From Oleiharenicola sp. (GTDB lineage: Bacteria; Verrucomicrobiota; Verrucomicrobiia; Opitutales; Opitutaceae): 64,000 bases of DNA. The translations under genes were made by a program, and so were the position numbers. Below, one piece after another: positions 31,677 to 39,922 of the stretch. Location: NCBI GenBank assembly GCA_025363455.1, contig JANYDW010000037.1:1-64000 (forward strand), in the 5' to 3' direction. The notes under the pieces were generated by a model. The model had not been told where the DNA came from. It worked only from the letters and a program-made list of their open reading frames with translations, and ran no database searches. Each line of letters begins with the position of its first letter. Position 1 is the stretch's first letter.

Positions 31677-32594
31677 ATGAAACCCTGTTACCCCCGTTTG
31701 TTCATCGGCTTCGCCTTTGCGTTGGCCGCACTCAACCTCAGCGCCGCGCCCCTGCGCGTGCTCTTTTTCTCCAAATCGTCCGGCTGGGTGCATGATGTAA
31801 TCAATCAGAACAACGAAAGGCCCAGTTACGCGGAGAACGTTCTCGCCAAGCTCGGGCCGAAGCAAGGCATCGAGTTCACCTTCAGCAAGGACGGGTCGCT
31901 GTTCACCACCGCCTACCTCGCCCAGTTCGATGCGATCATGTTCTACACCAGCGGTGACCTTACGAGCACGGGTCGCGACCGGTATCCGGGCATCACCGGG
32001 GAGGGCCTCGAGGCCTTCTACAACTATATCGCCAACGGTGGCGGCTTCCTCGGCCTGCACAGCACCAGCGACACTTTCCACACCAACGAGCGCGGCGGCG
32101 GGAACAATCCGATCCGGGGGCCACGTTACCGGAACTACGGCGACGCGGCCGACCGGTTCGTGAAGACCCTGGGCGGCGAATTCATCCGTCATGGTCCCCA
32201 GCAGGTCGCCACCGCGACCGTGGTGGACAACAAGTTTCCGGGCTTTGAAAAAATCGGCGGCGAAATCAAGGTGAAGGAGGAGTGGTACACGTTGAAGGAA
32301 TTTACGCCCGATATCCACGTGCTCCTGGTGATGAACACCGCCGGCATGGAAGGGGGCGACTACGCCCGGGCGAACTATCCGCTGGCGTGGGTCCGCGCCC
32401 AGGGCAAGGGCCGCGTCGGCTACAATGCGATGGGCCACCGCGAGGAAATCTGGGACAGCGAATCCTACCAGTCCATGATCCTCGGTCAGCTGCACTGGGT
32501 GGCGAAGAAAGCCGAGGCGGATATCACGCCCAACCTGGGGCAAGCTGCGCCGGGCGCCGGCACCCTGCAGGCCATCCCGGCGGACGTGAAATAA
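31677..32594 (+). CDS. ThuA-domain (trehalose utilisation-like) exported protein
   Basis: A 305-residue protein with a signal peptide (MKPCYPRLFIGFAFALAALNLSAAP). The ThuA glutamine-amidotransferase-like fold shows LRVLFFSKSSGWVHDVINQN, FTFSKDGSLFTTAYLAQFDA, IMFYTSGDLT, IANGGGFLGLHSTSDTFH, KTLGGEFIRHGPQQVATATV, EWYTLKEF and YPLAWVRAQGKGRVGYNAMG. ThuA proteins act in sugar metabolism; the exact reaction is not settled for this subgroup. Placement next to the exported TIM-barrel protein suggests both process the same carbohydrate. A strong terminator follows, separating it from the cytochrome cluster. Confidence 0.87.
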   Translation: MKPCYPRLFIGFAFALAALNLSAAPLRVLFFSKSSGWVHDVINQNNERPSYAENVLAKLGPKQGIEFTFSKDGSLFTTAYLAQFDAIMFYTSGDLTSTGRDRYPGITGEGLEAFYNYIANGGGFLGLHSTSDTFHTNERGGGNNPIRGPRYRNYGDAADRFVKTLGGEFIRHGPQQVATATVVDNKFPGFEKIGGEIKVKEEWYTLKEFTPDIHVLLVMNTAGMEGGDYARANYPLAWVRAQGKGRVGYNAMGHREEIWDSESYQSMILGQLHWVAKKAEADITPNLGQAAPGAGTLQAIPADVK

Positions 32595-32611
32595 GGATTT
32601 GATTCGCGCGC

Positions 32612-32645
32612 GCGGGAGCGACTTGTTCGCTCCCGCTTTTTTTTT
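32612..32645 (+). terminator. Rho-independent terminator after the ThuA gene
   Basis: The stem GCGGGAGCGA/TCGCTCCCGC with a five-base loop is followed by nine T. It ends the transcript that includes the TIM-barrel and ThuA genes and isolates the cytochrome operon. Confidence 0.9.
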
Positions 32646-32870
32646 GCGCCCGGTCACCGGGCCTGGGGCTTTGACTCGACCCCGACGAACCCGATTGCAG
32701 GTCGTTTAATACGGAGCCGGCATGCGCTATTTGCGCAAGTAATGCCCATGCGTCCACAAGGGATGCGGAGTCAGAATCCGCATTTGTTGCGATGATAGGC
32801 CTGTCCGAAAAGTTTTTCCACCATACCCGGCCACTCCGTAACCAAGAAAGAACCGCAACTCCCACTCGCC
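32646..32870. other. Region upstream of the porin-cytochrome operon
   Basis: This stretch of 225 bases holds no gene. It should carry the promoter of the cytochrome operon. No clear repeat, riboswitch or consensus promoter was recognised. Confidence 0.4.
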
Positions 32871-33656
32871 ATGAGCGAAAAAAAGCGCTGGTCCAAGAGC
32901 ACCATAATTTTCGGAGGCACCGCCATCTGGGGCCTCCTGCTGGTGGGCTGCGTCATGGTCGACCGGACCGTGATCATGCCGCCCAACATTGCCGGCGCCA
33001 CCTATGTCGGCACCAAGAAGTGTGATGAATGCCACAAGGACCAGACCGGTCACTTTGAGGGGGCGACCCATAGCCGCCTCGCGCTCAAGGACCCGAAGGT
33101 CGGCGACATCGGGTGCGAGGCCTGCCACGGGCCCGGCTCGGTGCACTCCAAGTCAGGCGGCAGCAAGGGCACGATCGTCAATCCCAACACCTCGCCTGAA
33201 ACCTGCTTCACCTGCCACTTGGACAAGCGCGGTGAGTTCAACCTGCCGCACGCCCACCCGGTCCTCGCCGGGAAAATGGGATGCAATGACTGCCACAACC
33301 CGCATAAGGGTCATGTCGTGGCGCGCTCGGGCGCCGAACTGGAAAGTCCCAACGAGACCTGCACGAAGTGCCATACGGCGCAGAAGGGTCCGTTCCTTTT
33401 CAAGCACAATGCCATGACCGAAGGTTGCACCGCCTGTCACAACCCGCACGGCACGGTGAACCAAAAGATGCTGATCTCACGCGATGCCAATCTCTGCCTC
33501 AAGTGCCACCTTGAGCACCCGGCGGTGGCCGGAGACGGCACGATCATGGCGGGCGGTCAGGATCACCGCACCCGCCTGCAAAGCGGCACCTGCTGGATCG
33601 CCGGCTGCCACGAAGATGTTCACGGCTCCAATGCCAGCAAGGCCATGCGTTACTAA
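32871..33656 (+). CDS. Octaheme c-type cytochrome, probable lipoprotein (MtrA/DmsE-like)
   Basis: A 261-residue cytochrome with seven CxxCH haem sites (CDECH, CEACH, CFTCH, CNDCH, CTKCH, CTACH, CLKCH) and one CX4CH site (CWIAGCH), so eight haems. Segments such as YVGTKKCDECHKDQTGHFEG, GCEACHGPGSVH, KMGCNDCHNPHKG and GPFLFKHNAMTEGCTACHNPHGT are characteristic of MtrA/DmsE-family cytochromes, which usually have ten haems. After a membrane segment (STIIFGGTAIWGLLLVG) a lipobox-like LLVGC gives a possible lipid anchor at Cys27. It is first in an operon with an MtrB-type barrel and probably sits in that barrel to carry electrons across the outer membrane. The substrate or acceptor is unknown. Confidence 0.88.
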   Translation: MSEKKRWSKSTIIFGGTAIWGLLLVGCVMVDRTVIMPPNIAGATYVGTKKCDECHKDQTGHFEGATHSRLALKDPKVGDIGCEACHGPGSVHSKSGGSKGTIVNPNTSPETCFTCHLDKRGEFNLPHAHPVLAGKMGCNDCHNPHKGHVVARSGAELESPNETCTKCHTAQKGPFLFKHNAMTEGCTACHNPHGTVNQKMLISRDANLCLKCHLEHPAVAGDGTIMAGGQDHRTRLQSGTCWIAGCHEDVHGSNASKAMRY

Positions 33657-33677
33657 CCCACCCCATCTATTCCGACC

Positions 33678-35888
33678 ATGCATGCCACTCCCTTCCATCT
33701 CCGCCGCAGCGCGGGCATGCTCGCGGGCCTGACACTCGTCCTGTGCATCGCGGGACCCCGGGCCGCCGCCGCCACCAAGGAGGCCGACGCCTTTCCGGTG
33801 TTCGACAGCTACATCAAGATTTCGGGCCATGCGCCCTCGGTGACCGGCAATGCCGCCGCCTACGCCGAGCGTTTCCGCACTCCCGATAGCGGGGCCTATG
33901 GCATCGAGGCCCTGCACCTGAGCAAGGACCTTGCGGATAAGAAGACCCTGGAGATCGACGGCAAGGCCCTGACGGGCGCCGAGGATTACCTGGGAAAGAT
34001 CAAGCTGACCAAGGAAGAGGTCGGCAGCGTCGAGATCGGCTATAAGCGTTTCCGCACCTTTTATGACGGTATCGGTGGATTTTTCCCGCTGAACAAGGCC
34101 TGGATGCCCATGGGCACGCAAGAACTGCACACGGATCGCGCCAATTTCTGGACCGACATCACCATCGCGTTGCCGGACAAGCCCGTGTTCCACGTCCGTT
34201 ACTCCGATGAAATGCGTAACGGGCGGAAAGACTCGACCATCTGGGGAGACAGTGACCAGACCGGCATTCCGATCTATAATGTCGGCAGCCTGAATCCCGT
34301 CACGGCCGACAAGAAGATCGCACCAGCCTATCTCGACCTGGATGAGCACCAGAAGACCCTGTTGGCCTCGGTCACCCACACGGTTGGCAACACCGAATTG
34401 GAGCTGGAAATCGTCAACACCCGCACGGACAGCAACGATACCCGCTGGATGAACCGCTATCCCGGCGAGCTGAAACCCTATCCGCTCCTCCGCACTACCC
34501 CCCCGGCTTTCCTGGTGGATGGCACGCAGGCGAACAACTTCATCACCGGCTATGACGAACAAATCAGCAACGCCGACATCTGGGCCTACACGGGAAAGTT
34601 TGAGACCAAGATCAGTGATCAGCTGACGGTGTTTGGTGGCATCACCTATCAGGACGCTTCGGCCGACATTTCCGGCAACCGCCAGATGACCCTGACTATC
34701 GCGACCGCCACGGGCATCGTCCAGGCTGTGGGTGGATTTGTCGGTGCCGGTGGTCGTCCGCCCTATTCCTACAAGACCAATGCCGGCTCGACTTCGGAAA
34801 AGACCGTCACGGGCAACCTGGGTGTTACCTACAAGCCCCAGAAGGATTTCCGGATCAGCCTGGCGCTCAAGGGTGAGAAACAGGACATGAGCGGCAGCAA
34901 TCTGGTTACCTACAACAGTAACAGCATCGTGCAGGCCACCGGCGTGGTGACCCCGGTGAATGTCGTTGCCCCGAACACCAGCACGCGCAGCGAAAAGCCG
35001 TGGACGCCGGAGCTGGATGTTCGCTACAGCGGCATCAAAAAACTGGCGCTCTACACGACGGTTGACTATCGCTTCGCCAGTGGTGACGAAGTGGGATCAA
35101 GCACCGGTGTGACCACCGGCGGCGGCGCGGCCGCTCCCGTGACCAGCTTCGACAACGTGAAGAACAATCACGCCCACTACAAGGTGGGCGCCAACTGGGA
35201 TGTGTCGTCCCTCCTCACCCTCCGGGCTGAGACCTTCTACAAGGACCATGTCAACAAGTACACCGGTTACAGCACGAGCCTCGGCGGCCGGTACATCCTC
35301 GGCTACCAGTTCCATGGCTACAAGGTGACCGCGATAGTCAAGCCGATGCCCACGCTCCAATTCACCGGCCGTTATGTCGGCCAGATGGGCAAGATGGATA
35401 CCACGCTCGATGCGGGTGATTCATCCGAGAGCATGGACTCGAAGAACCACATGTTCGGCGGCACGATCGATTGGAACCCCAACAAGAATGCCTATGTGCA
35501 GGCCAATGTGAACGTGGTCTTTGCCACCTTGTCTACGGCCTATCCCCGCGCAGGGCTCGCCGCCAACGATGTCCTCCGCAACGCCGACAACGATTACATC
35601 AGCGGAAACCTCATTGCCGGATTCGCGGTCGACAAGATGACGAACGCCCAACTGGAATACACTTATTACCGGGCGAGCAATTATGACCCGGCGGGGCCCC
35701 CGTCGGCCGTGGCCTATGGCGCGGGCGGGAAGGAATACACCGTCACCGTGGGGGTAAAGCGGAACCTCACCGACCGCATGTTCCTCAACGCCAAGGTCGG
35801 CTACTTCGACAGCAAATCCGACACCACGGGTGGCAACACCAACTTCCGCGGACCGCTGGCCTATCTTTCACTCGACTACTCCCTCTAA
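33678..35888 (+). CDS. MtrB/PioB-family outer-membrane beta-barrel of an electron conduit
   Basis: A 736-residue protein with a signal peptide (RSAGMLAGLTLVLCIAGPRAAAA). It has the MtrB/PioB pattern: FDSYIKISGHAPSVTGNAAA, KIKLTKEEVGSVEIGYKRFR, FYDGIGGFFPLNKAW, VFHVRYSDEMRNGRKDSTIW, then many amphipathic strands and the end YLSLDYSL with a terminal aromatic pair. In Shewanella and Rhodopseudomonas such barrels wrap a multihaem cytochrome and let electrons pass the outer membrane. The CXXC seen near the N-terminus of Shewanella MtrB is absent. It lies 21 bases after the octaheme gene, as in mtrAB and pioAB. Confidence 0.87.
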   Translation: MHATPFHLRRSAGMLAGLTLVLCIAGPRAAAATKEADAFPVFDSYIKISGHAPSVTGNAAAYAERFRTPDSGAYGIEALHLSKDLADKKTLEIDGKALTGAEDYLGKIKLTKEEVGSVEIGYKRFRTFYDGIGGFFPLNKAWMPMGTQELHTDRANFWTDITIALPDKPVFHVRYSDEMRNGRKDSTIWGDSDQTGIPIYNVGSLNPVTADKKIAPAYLDLDEHQKTLLASVTHTVGNTELELEIVNTRTDSNDTRWMNRYPGELKPYPLLRTTPPAFLVDGTQANNFITGYDEQISNADIWAYTGKFETKISDQLTVFGGITYQDASADISGNRQMTLTIATATGIVQAVGGFVGAGGRPPYSYKTNAGSTSEKTVTGNLGVTYKPQKDFRISLALKGEKQDMSGSNLVTYNSNSIVQATGVVTPVNVVAPNTSTRSEKPWTPELDVRYSGIKKLALYTTVDYRFASGDEVGSSTGVTTGGGAAAPVTSFDNVKNNHAHYKVGANWDVSSLLTLRAETFYKDHVNKYTGYSTSLGGRYILGYQFHGYKVTAIVKPMPTLQFTGRYVGQMGKMDTTLDAGDSSESMDSKNHMFGGTIDWNPNKNAYVQANVNVVFATLSTAYPRAGLAANDVLRNADNDYISGNLIAGFAVDKMTNAQLEYTYYRASNYDPAGPPSAVAYGAGGKEYTVTVGVKRNLTDRMFLNAKVGYFDSKSDTTGGNTNFRGPLAYLSLDYSL

Positions 35889-35907
35889 TTCACCAACCCA
35901 TAGCATC

Positions 35908-36249
35908 ATGAAATCCACGACCAAGTTAGCCATGGCCGGCCTTGCCCTGGCCTTTGCCACCGGCGCGTCTCGTGCTGCGACCGCCGATGAGAACTGGGAA
36001 AACAGCTGCGCCTCCTGCCACGGGGCGGACGGCAAGGGCCAGACCAAGCAGGGCAAGAAGCTCAAGCTACGCGACTACACCGACCCGAAAGTGCAGGCCG
36101 AGTTCAAGGACGACGAGATGCTCAAGGTCATCCTGGAAGGCGCAAAGGACAAGGTCTCCGGGAAGGAGCGCATGAAGGCCTTCAAGGAAGAGATTCCGGA
36201 GGCCGAGGCCAAGGAACTGGTCGCCTACGTCCGCAAGCTGAAGAGCTGA
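35908..36249 (+). CDS. Small monoheme cytochrome c
   Basis: A 113-residue class I cytochrome with a signal peptide (MKSTTKLAMAGLALAFATGASRAAT). One haem site lies in WENSCASCHGADGKGQTKQG. The probable axial Met is in the segment ERMKAFKEEIPEAEAKELVA, near the C-terminus. The mature protein is lysine-rich (KQGKKLKLRDYTDPKVQ). It is the third gene of the conduit operon and is a good candidate for the soluble periplasmic carrier between the inner-membrane heptaheme cytochrome and the outer-membrane complex. The ATG at 35908 lies 20 bases past the barrel stop; an earlier in-frame ATG at 35830 is inside the barrel gene. Confidence 0.88.
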   Translation: MKSTTKLAMAGLALAFATGASRAATADENWENSCASCHGADGKGQTKQGKKLKLRDYTDPKVQAEFKDDEMLKVILEGAKDKVSGKERMKAFKEEIPEAEAKELVAYVRKLKS

Positions 36250-36256
36250 AGCGCCC

Positions 36257-37756
36257 ATGAGCGCCGAGCCGACCTCCCCGCCACTGCCCGGAGCCGCGGC
36301 GCGATCGCCTTTCAACAACTGGATCACGGCCATCGGCGCCGTGCTCGCGATCGGCTCGTTGTTTTCGTTCGCGCTGCTGACCTGGATGGACCTGACGGGG
36401 TCGCACAAGAATCCCTACCTCGGGATCTTCACTTACATTGTCGCGCCTGGTTTTCTAATCACCGGGATAGCGATCATGTTTTTCGGCGCCTGGGCGCAGC
36501 GCCGTTGGGAGATCAAGCACGCCGCCACCATGCCGGACAAGTGGCGGCTCGACTTCTCCAATCGCGCGCAGCGCCGCCTGCTGGTCCTCTTCGGCAGCGG
36601 CGGCGTGATCTTTCTCCTCTTGAGCGCCTTTGGCAGTTACCAGTCCTATCACTACGCCGAGTCCACCCAGTTCTGCGGCCAAGTCTGCCATTCGGCGATG
36701 AATCCCGAGTTCACCACCTATCAGCGCGGGGCCCACGCGCGAGTGGACTGCGTGGAGTGCCACGTCGGTTCCGGGGCCACGGCCTTTATCCAGGCCAAGC
36801 TCAACGGCACGCGCCAGCTCATCGGCTTCACCCTCGACAATTACCGGCGGCCGATTCCCACGCCGGTCCAGAATCTCCGGCCCGCGCGTGAGACCTGCGA
36901 GAAATGCCACTGGCCCGAGAAGTTCCATGGCAACATCGACCTCACCTTCGACCACTATCTCTCCAAGAAGAACAACGACTCCTACGGCGTCCGCATGCTG
37001 CTCCATGTGAACTCCGGCCGGCCGGGCAGCCCGCTCGGCGGCATCCACTGGCACGTCAACCCCGACAGTGCGGTCGAGTATTATGCGGCCGACGAGAAGC
37101 GCCAGGACATCGTCTGGATGCGCGTGACGAACAAGAAGGACGGCTCCAGCCGCATCTATCGCAACCAGGAGTTCAAGGGCGATCCCCCGGCTGGCACAGT
37201 CCGGACGATGGATTGCATGGATTGCCACAACCGGCCCGCCCACGTGTTTCCCACGGCCAATGACGCCGTCGAGAAGTCGATGGCCCTCGGCACGCTCAGC
37301 ACCAAGCTGCCCGCGATCAAGCGCACGGCCGTGCAGGCCATCATCCAGAAGGACATCACCACCGGCACCGAGGCCCCGGGCAAGATCGCCGAGTTTCTCC
37401 GCGGAAAATATAAGGACGAGGCGGAGCTGCCGGCCGCCATCGCCGAGGTCCAGAAAATCTACGCGACGACTATCTTCCCCGAACGCAAGGCCGACTGGCG
37501 GGTCTACCCGAGCAACATCGGCCACAAGGACTGGGCCGGATGCTTCCGCTGCCACGACAACAAGCACAAGTCGGATAAGGGAGAGACCGTGAAGGCCAGC
37601 GATTGCAACTCCTGCCACACCATTATCGCCCAGGGCAAGGGCCCGGAACTGGCGGCGCTTTCCTCCGCCGGTCTCGAGTTCAAGCATCCCGATGGAACCT
37701 ATGACGAGGAACTCTCCTGCGCTGACTGCCACAACGGCGGCATCCAGGGAAAGTAG
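36257..37756 (+). CDS. Membrane-anchored heptaheme NapC/NirT-like cytochrome c
   Basis: A 499-residue protein with three N-terminal membrane segments (TAIGAVLAIGSLFSFALLTW, YIVAPGFLITGIAIMFFGAW and LVLFGSGGVIFLLLSAFGSY). Seven CxxCH sites follow: CGQVCH, CVECH, CEKCH, CMDCH, CFRCH, CNSCH and CADCH. The front haems (YAESTQFCGQVCHSAMNPEF, GAHARVDCVECHVGSGA) match the NapC/NirT quinol dehydrogenase family. It would oxidise or reduce menaquinone at the inner membrane and pass electrons to periplasmic carriers. Extra haems in a C-terminal domain distinguish it from tetraheme CymA/NapC. It starts 8 bases after the monoheme gene and ends the operon. Confidence 0.88.
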   Translation: MSAEPTSPPLPGAAARSPFNNWITAIGAVLAIGSLFSFALLTWMDLTGSHKNPYLGIFTYIVAPGFLITGIAIMFFGAWAQRRWEIKHAATMPDKWRLDFSNRAQRRLLVLFGSGGVIFLLLSAFGSYQSYHYAESTQFCGQVCHSAMNPEFTTYQRGAHARVDCVECHVGSGATAFIQAKLNGTRQLIGFTLDNYRRPIPTPVQNLRPARETCEKCHWPEKFHGNIDLTFDHYLSKKNNDSYGVRMLLHVNSGRPGSPLGGIHWHVNPDSAVEYYAADEKRQDIVWMRVTNKKDGSSRIYRNQEFKGDPPAGTVRTMDCMDCHNRPAHVFPTANDAVEKSMALGTLSTKLPAIKRTAVQAIIQKDITTGTEAPGKIAEFLRGKYKDEAELPAAIAEVQKIYATTIFPERKADWRVYPSNIGHKDWAGCFRCHDNKHKSDKGETVKASDCNSCHTIIAQGKGPELAALSSAGLEFKHPDGTYDEELSCADCHNGGIQGK

Positions 37757-37987
37757 CATCGCCGGCGGGCCTGCAAGATAGGCCCATCCCTCGGCAAGCG
37801 TTGCGGAGCCGGCGGGGTGTGCATGTGGCAGACTGCGCCCACGGGCGATGCATGTCTCCTTTCTGTTCCAGCGGGGCCGGATGTGTTTCACGATCCTGCT
37901 GCTCGAACCTCGCCTGGCTTACCGGCCACATGTCCGAGGCGGAACTGCGCGAGGAGCATCCGCCACCTCCAATGAAGAAAGATTGAG

Positions 37988-39922
37988 TCAGGCCGTGGTG
38001 GTCGCCGGCCGGAAGCTTCGCCACTTGTCGAGCGGGATCAGGGCGAGTGCGATAAGCAGCAGCTGGCTGGCGACAAACGCGATGAGCCAGTAAAACGCCG
38101 CGTCCATGAAGCCGTAACTGTGGAGGCCCACGCCGAGCATGTTCACGCCGAACCAGCTCCAGCTGGTGACGACGTTGCCGAAGATCGCGAGGGCCATCAA
38201 TCCGCGTTGCTTCACCATGCCACCCCAACGACAATGCAGGATCACGGCGTTCCAAACAACGATCATCAGTGCGCCGTTTTCTTTGGGATCCCAACCCCAG
38301 AACCGGCCCCAGGACTGATCGGCCCAGATGCCGCCGAGCACCGTGCCGACGAGGCTGCACAAGGTGGCGAAGCAGACGATGCCGTAGACCATGCGGGTGA
38401 GTGCGTCGGCGGTGGCGCGGTCCAGCGACTTCGTCAGCGCGCCGCGCAGGACATAGATGAGCGCGAGGAAGCCCGCGAGGAAGGTGGCGGCATAACCCGT
38501 GGTCACGACCACGACGTGGGTGGCGAGCCAGAGATTGGTGTCGAGCACCGCCCGCATCATTTCCATGGTATCGCCGCTGAGGGACAGGTGGTGGGCGATC
38601 AGGAGGGTGACAAAGCCGATCATGCCCGCCGCCACCGAACCGATGGCGTTGCGGTAGATTTTCTCGAGAACGAGGCAGAGTCCGACCGAACCCCAGCCGA
38701 TAAAGAGCGCAGAAGAATAGAGGTTGGTGACCGGCGGCCGGCCTTCCAGCCACATCCGGGTGAGGATGCCCGCGCTGGTCGCGGCGAAGGCCAACAGGAT
38801 GAGATAAAACGCACTGCGGGCGAGTGTTTCGGGCCACTTCAGCCAGGAGAAAATGGCGAGGAAGAAGGCGCCCGCATAAAGGGTCATGCTCTTGTAGAAA
38901 GGCTCCGCCGCATTGAAACGGCTTTCGAGGTCGCTCTTGCGCATGGCCTCGGGATAGCGGGCGGCGAGGTTGTCATGGAGGGCGCCGACGATCCGATTGA
39001 AGGTGGCGGAGTCGCCGGCCCGCCAGGCGTGGCCCAGCCGGGCGTAGTCCATGATGGTCGCGTCAACGTGCCCGGCGCTGAATGCTTCAATGAGGGCTGT
39101 GCCCGTCGGGCGCCAGTGGGTCGGATCGGTGTCACCGGCGGCCGGCGGCACGACCCGTAGGTTGCCGAGTTCCTCGAGGTACGAGGCGCGTTCGGCCATG
39201 GTCATCATGACCTTGAGGGCGACCTGGTCGTGCGCCTCACCTTTTTGCTTGGCCAGGACGGCGTGGATGCCGGCAGGCAGCGCTTGCTCGAAGAGCTCGA
39301 GTTCCTTGAGGAAATCGGGCGAATCCGGAACCTGGAGCGAGGTTTTCAGCTGCAAGTAGAGGACCAGGCGGTCGCGGGCGACGACGACCTGTTTTTGGAA
39401 GCCGGTGCGCACTTGGTTTTCCACGGGTTCGGCGAGCCGCGCCTGCCGGTCGAGTTCCGCCAGTTTTGGCCGGAGCTGGTTGTAGGAGAAGCGCGTGCGA
39501 GTGCCGGGCAGAAAATCAGCCATCGCCAGCGCCCGTTTGGTCGAATTGTCGTAAGTGATGTGGATCTGCTCCTCGGTGAGGCCCATCAATGATACCAGTT
39601 CGGGTGAATCGCTCGCGCTGATGCGGAAAGTTGGATAATCGTCCGCCTTGGTCGGGTTAAAAAACACGTCGGCCAGCCACTGGATCGGCGAGTCCGCCAG
39701 CGGTTCGGAGATGGTTGGGTCGCTCACCCGCTGGCGGCCCTGCATCGTCAGCAGGGAGGTGCGGGCGACGGTGTCGAGGGGCTTGATGCGCCCGCTCATC
39801 AAGACGGGCAGCCGGCCAAAGGTCTGGAGATCGAACGCCGTGTTATTCGGCGGCGGCCGCAGGGAGGAGGCCAGGTAGACCGCGCCCAGCAGGAGGATGA
39901 GGAGAGGCAGGATTTTTTTCAT
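37988..39922 (-). CDS. ccsA: Cytochrome c biogenesis protein CcsA (ResC-like) with a large periplasmic domain
   Basis: A 644-residue membrane protein of the system II cytochrome c maturation pathway. The C-terminal half has about eight helices and the haem-handling WWD motif in the segment WADQSWGRFWGWDPKENGAL, and conserved histidines (LIAHHLSLSG and ATHVVVVTTGY). The N-terminal 300 residues start with one helix (ILPLLILLLGAVYLASSL) and a periplasmic region of unknown fold (LPVLMSGRIKPLDTVARTSL). CcsA works with ResB to attach haem to CxxCH apocytochromes in the periplasm. It overlaps the ResB stop by four bases. It is convergent with the cytochrome operon, whose products need this pathway. 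Confidence 0.92.
   Translation of the reverse strand: MKKILPLLILLLGAVYLASSLRPPPNNTAFDLQTFGRLPVLMSGRIKPLDTVARTSLLTMQGRQRVSDPTISEPLADSPIQWLADVFFNPTKADDYPTFRISASDSPELVSLMGLTEEQIHITYDNSTKRALAMADFLPGTRTRFSYNQLRPKLAELDRQARLAEPVENQVRTGFQKQVVVARDRLVLYLQLKTSLQVPDSPDFLKELELFEQALPAGIHAVLAKQKGEAHDQVALKVMMTMAERASYLEELGNLRVVPPAAGDTDPTHWRPTGTALIEAFSAGHVDATIMDYARLGHAWRAGDSATFNRIVGALHDNLAARYPEAMRKSDLESRFNAAEPFYKSMTLYAGAFFLAIFSWLKWPETLARSAFYLILLAFAATSAGILTRMWLEGRPPVTNLYSSALFIGWGSVGLCLVLEKIYRNAIGSVAAGMIGFVTLLIAHHLSLSGDTMEMMRAVLDTNLWLATHVVVVTTGYAATFLAGFLALIYVLRGALTKSLDRATADALTRMVYGIVCFATLCSLVGTVLGGIWADQSWGRFWGWDPKENGALMIVVWNAVILHCRWGGMVKQRGLMALAIFGNVVTSWSWFGVNMLGVGLHSYGFMDAAFYWLIAFVASQLLLIALALIPLDKWRSFRPATTTA

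Noticed and set aside
37801-37986. A 61-codon plus-strand frame after the heptaheme cytochrome, ending in MSEAELREEHPPPPMKKD
   Set aside because: The ending looks protein-like, but the rest is Cys/Ser-rich with no ribosome-binding site and no family; it may be a remnant but cannot be supported.
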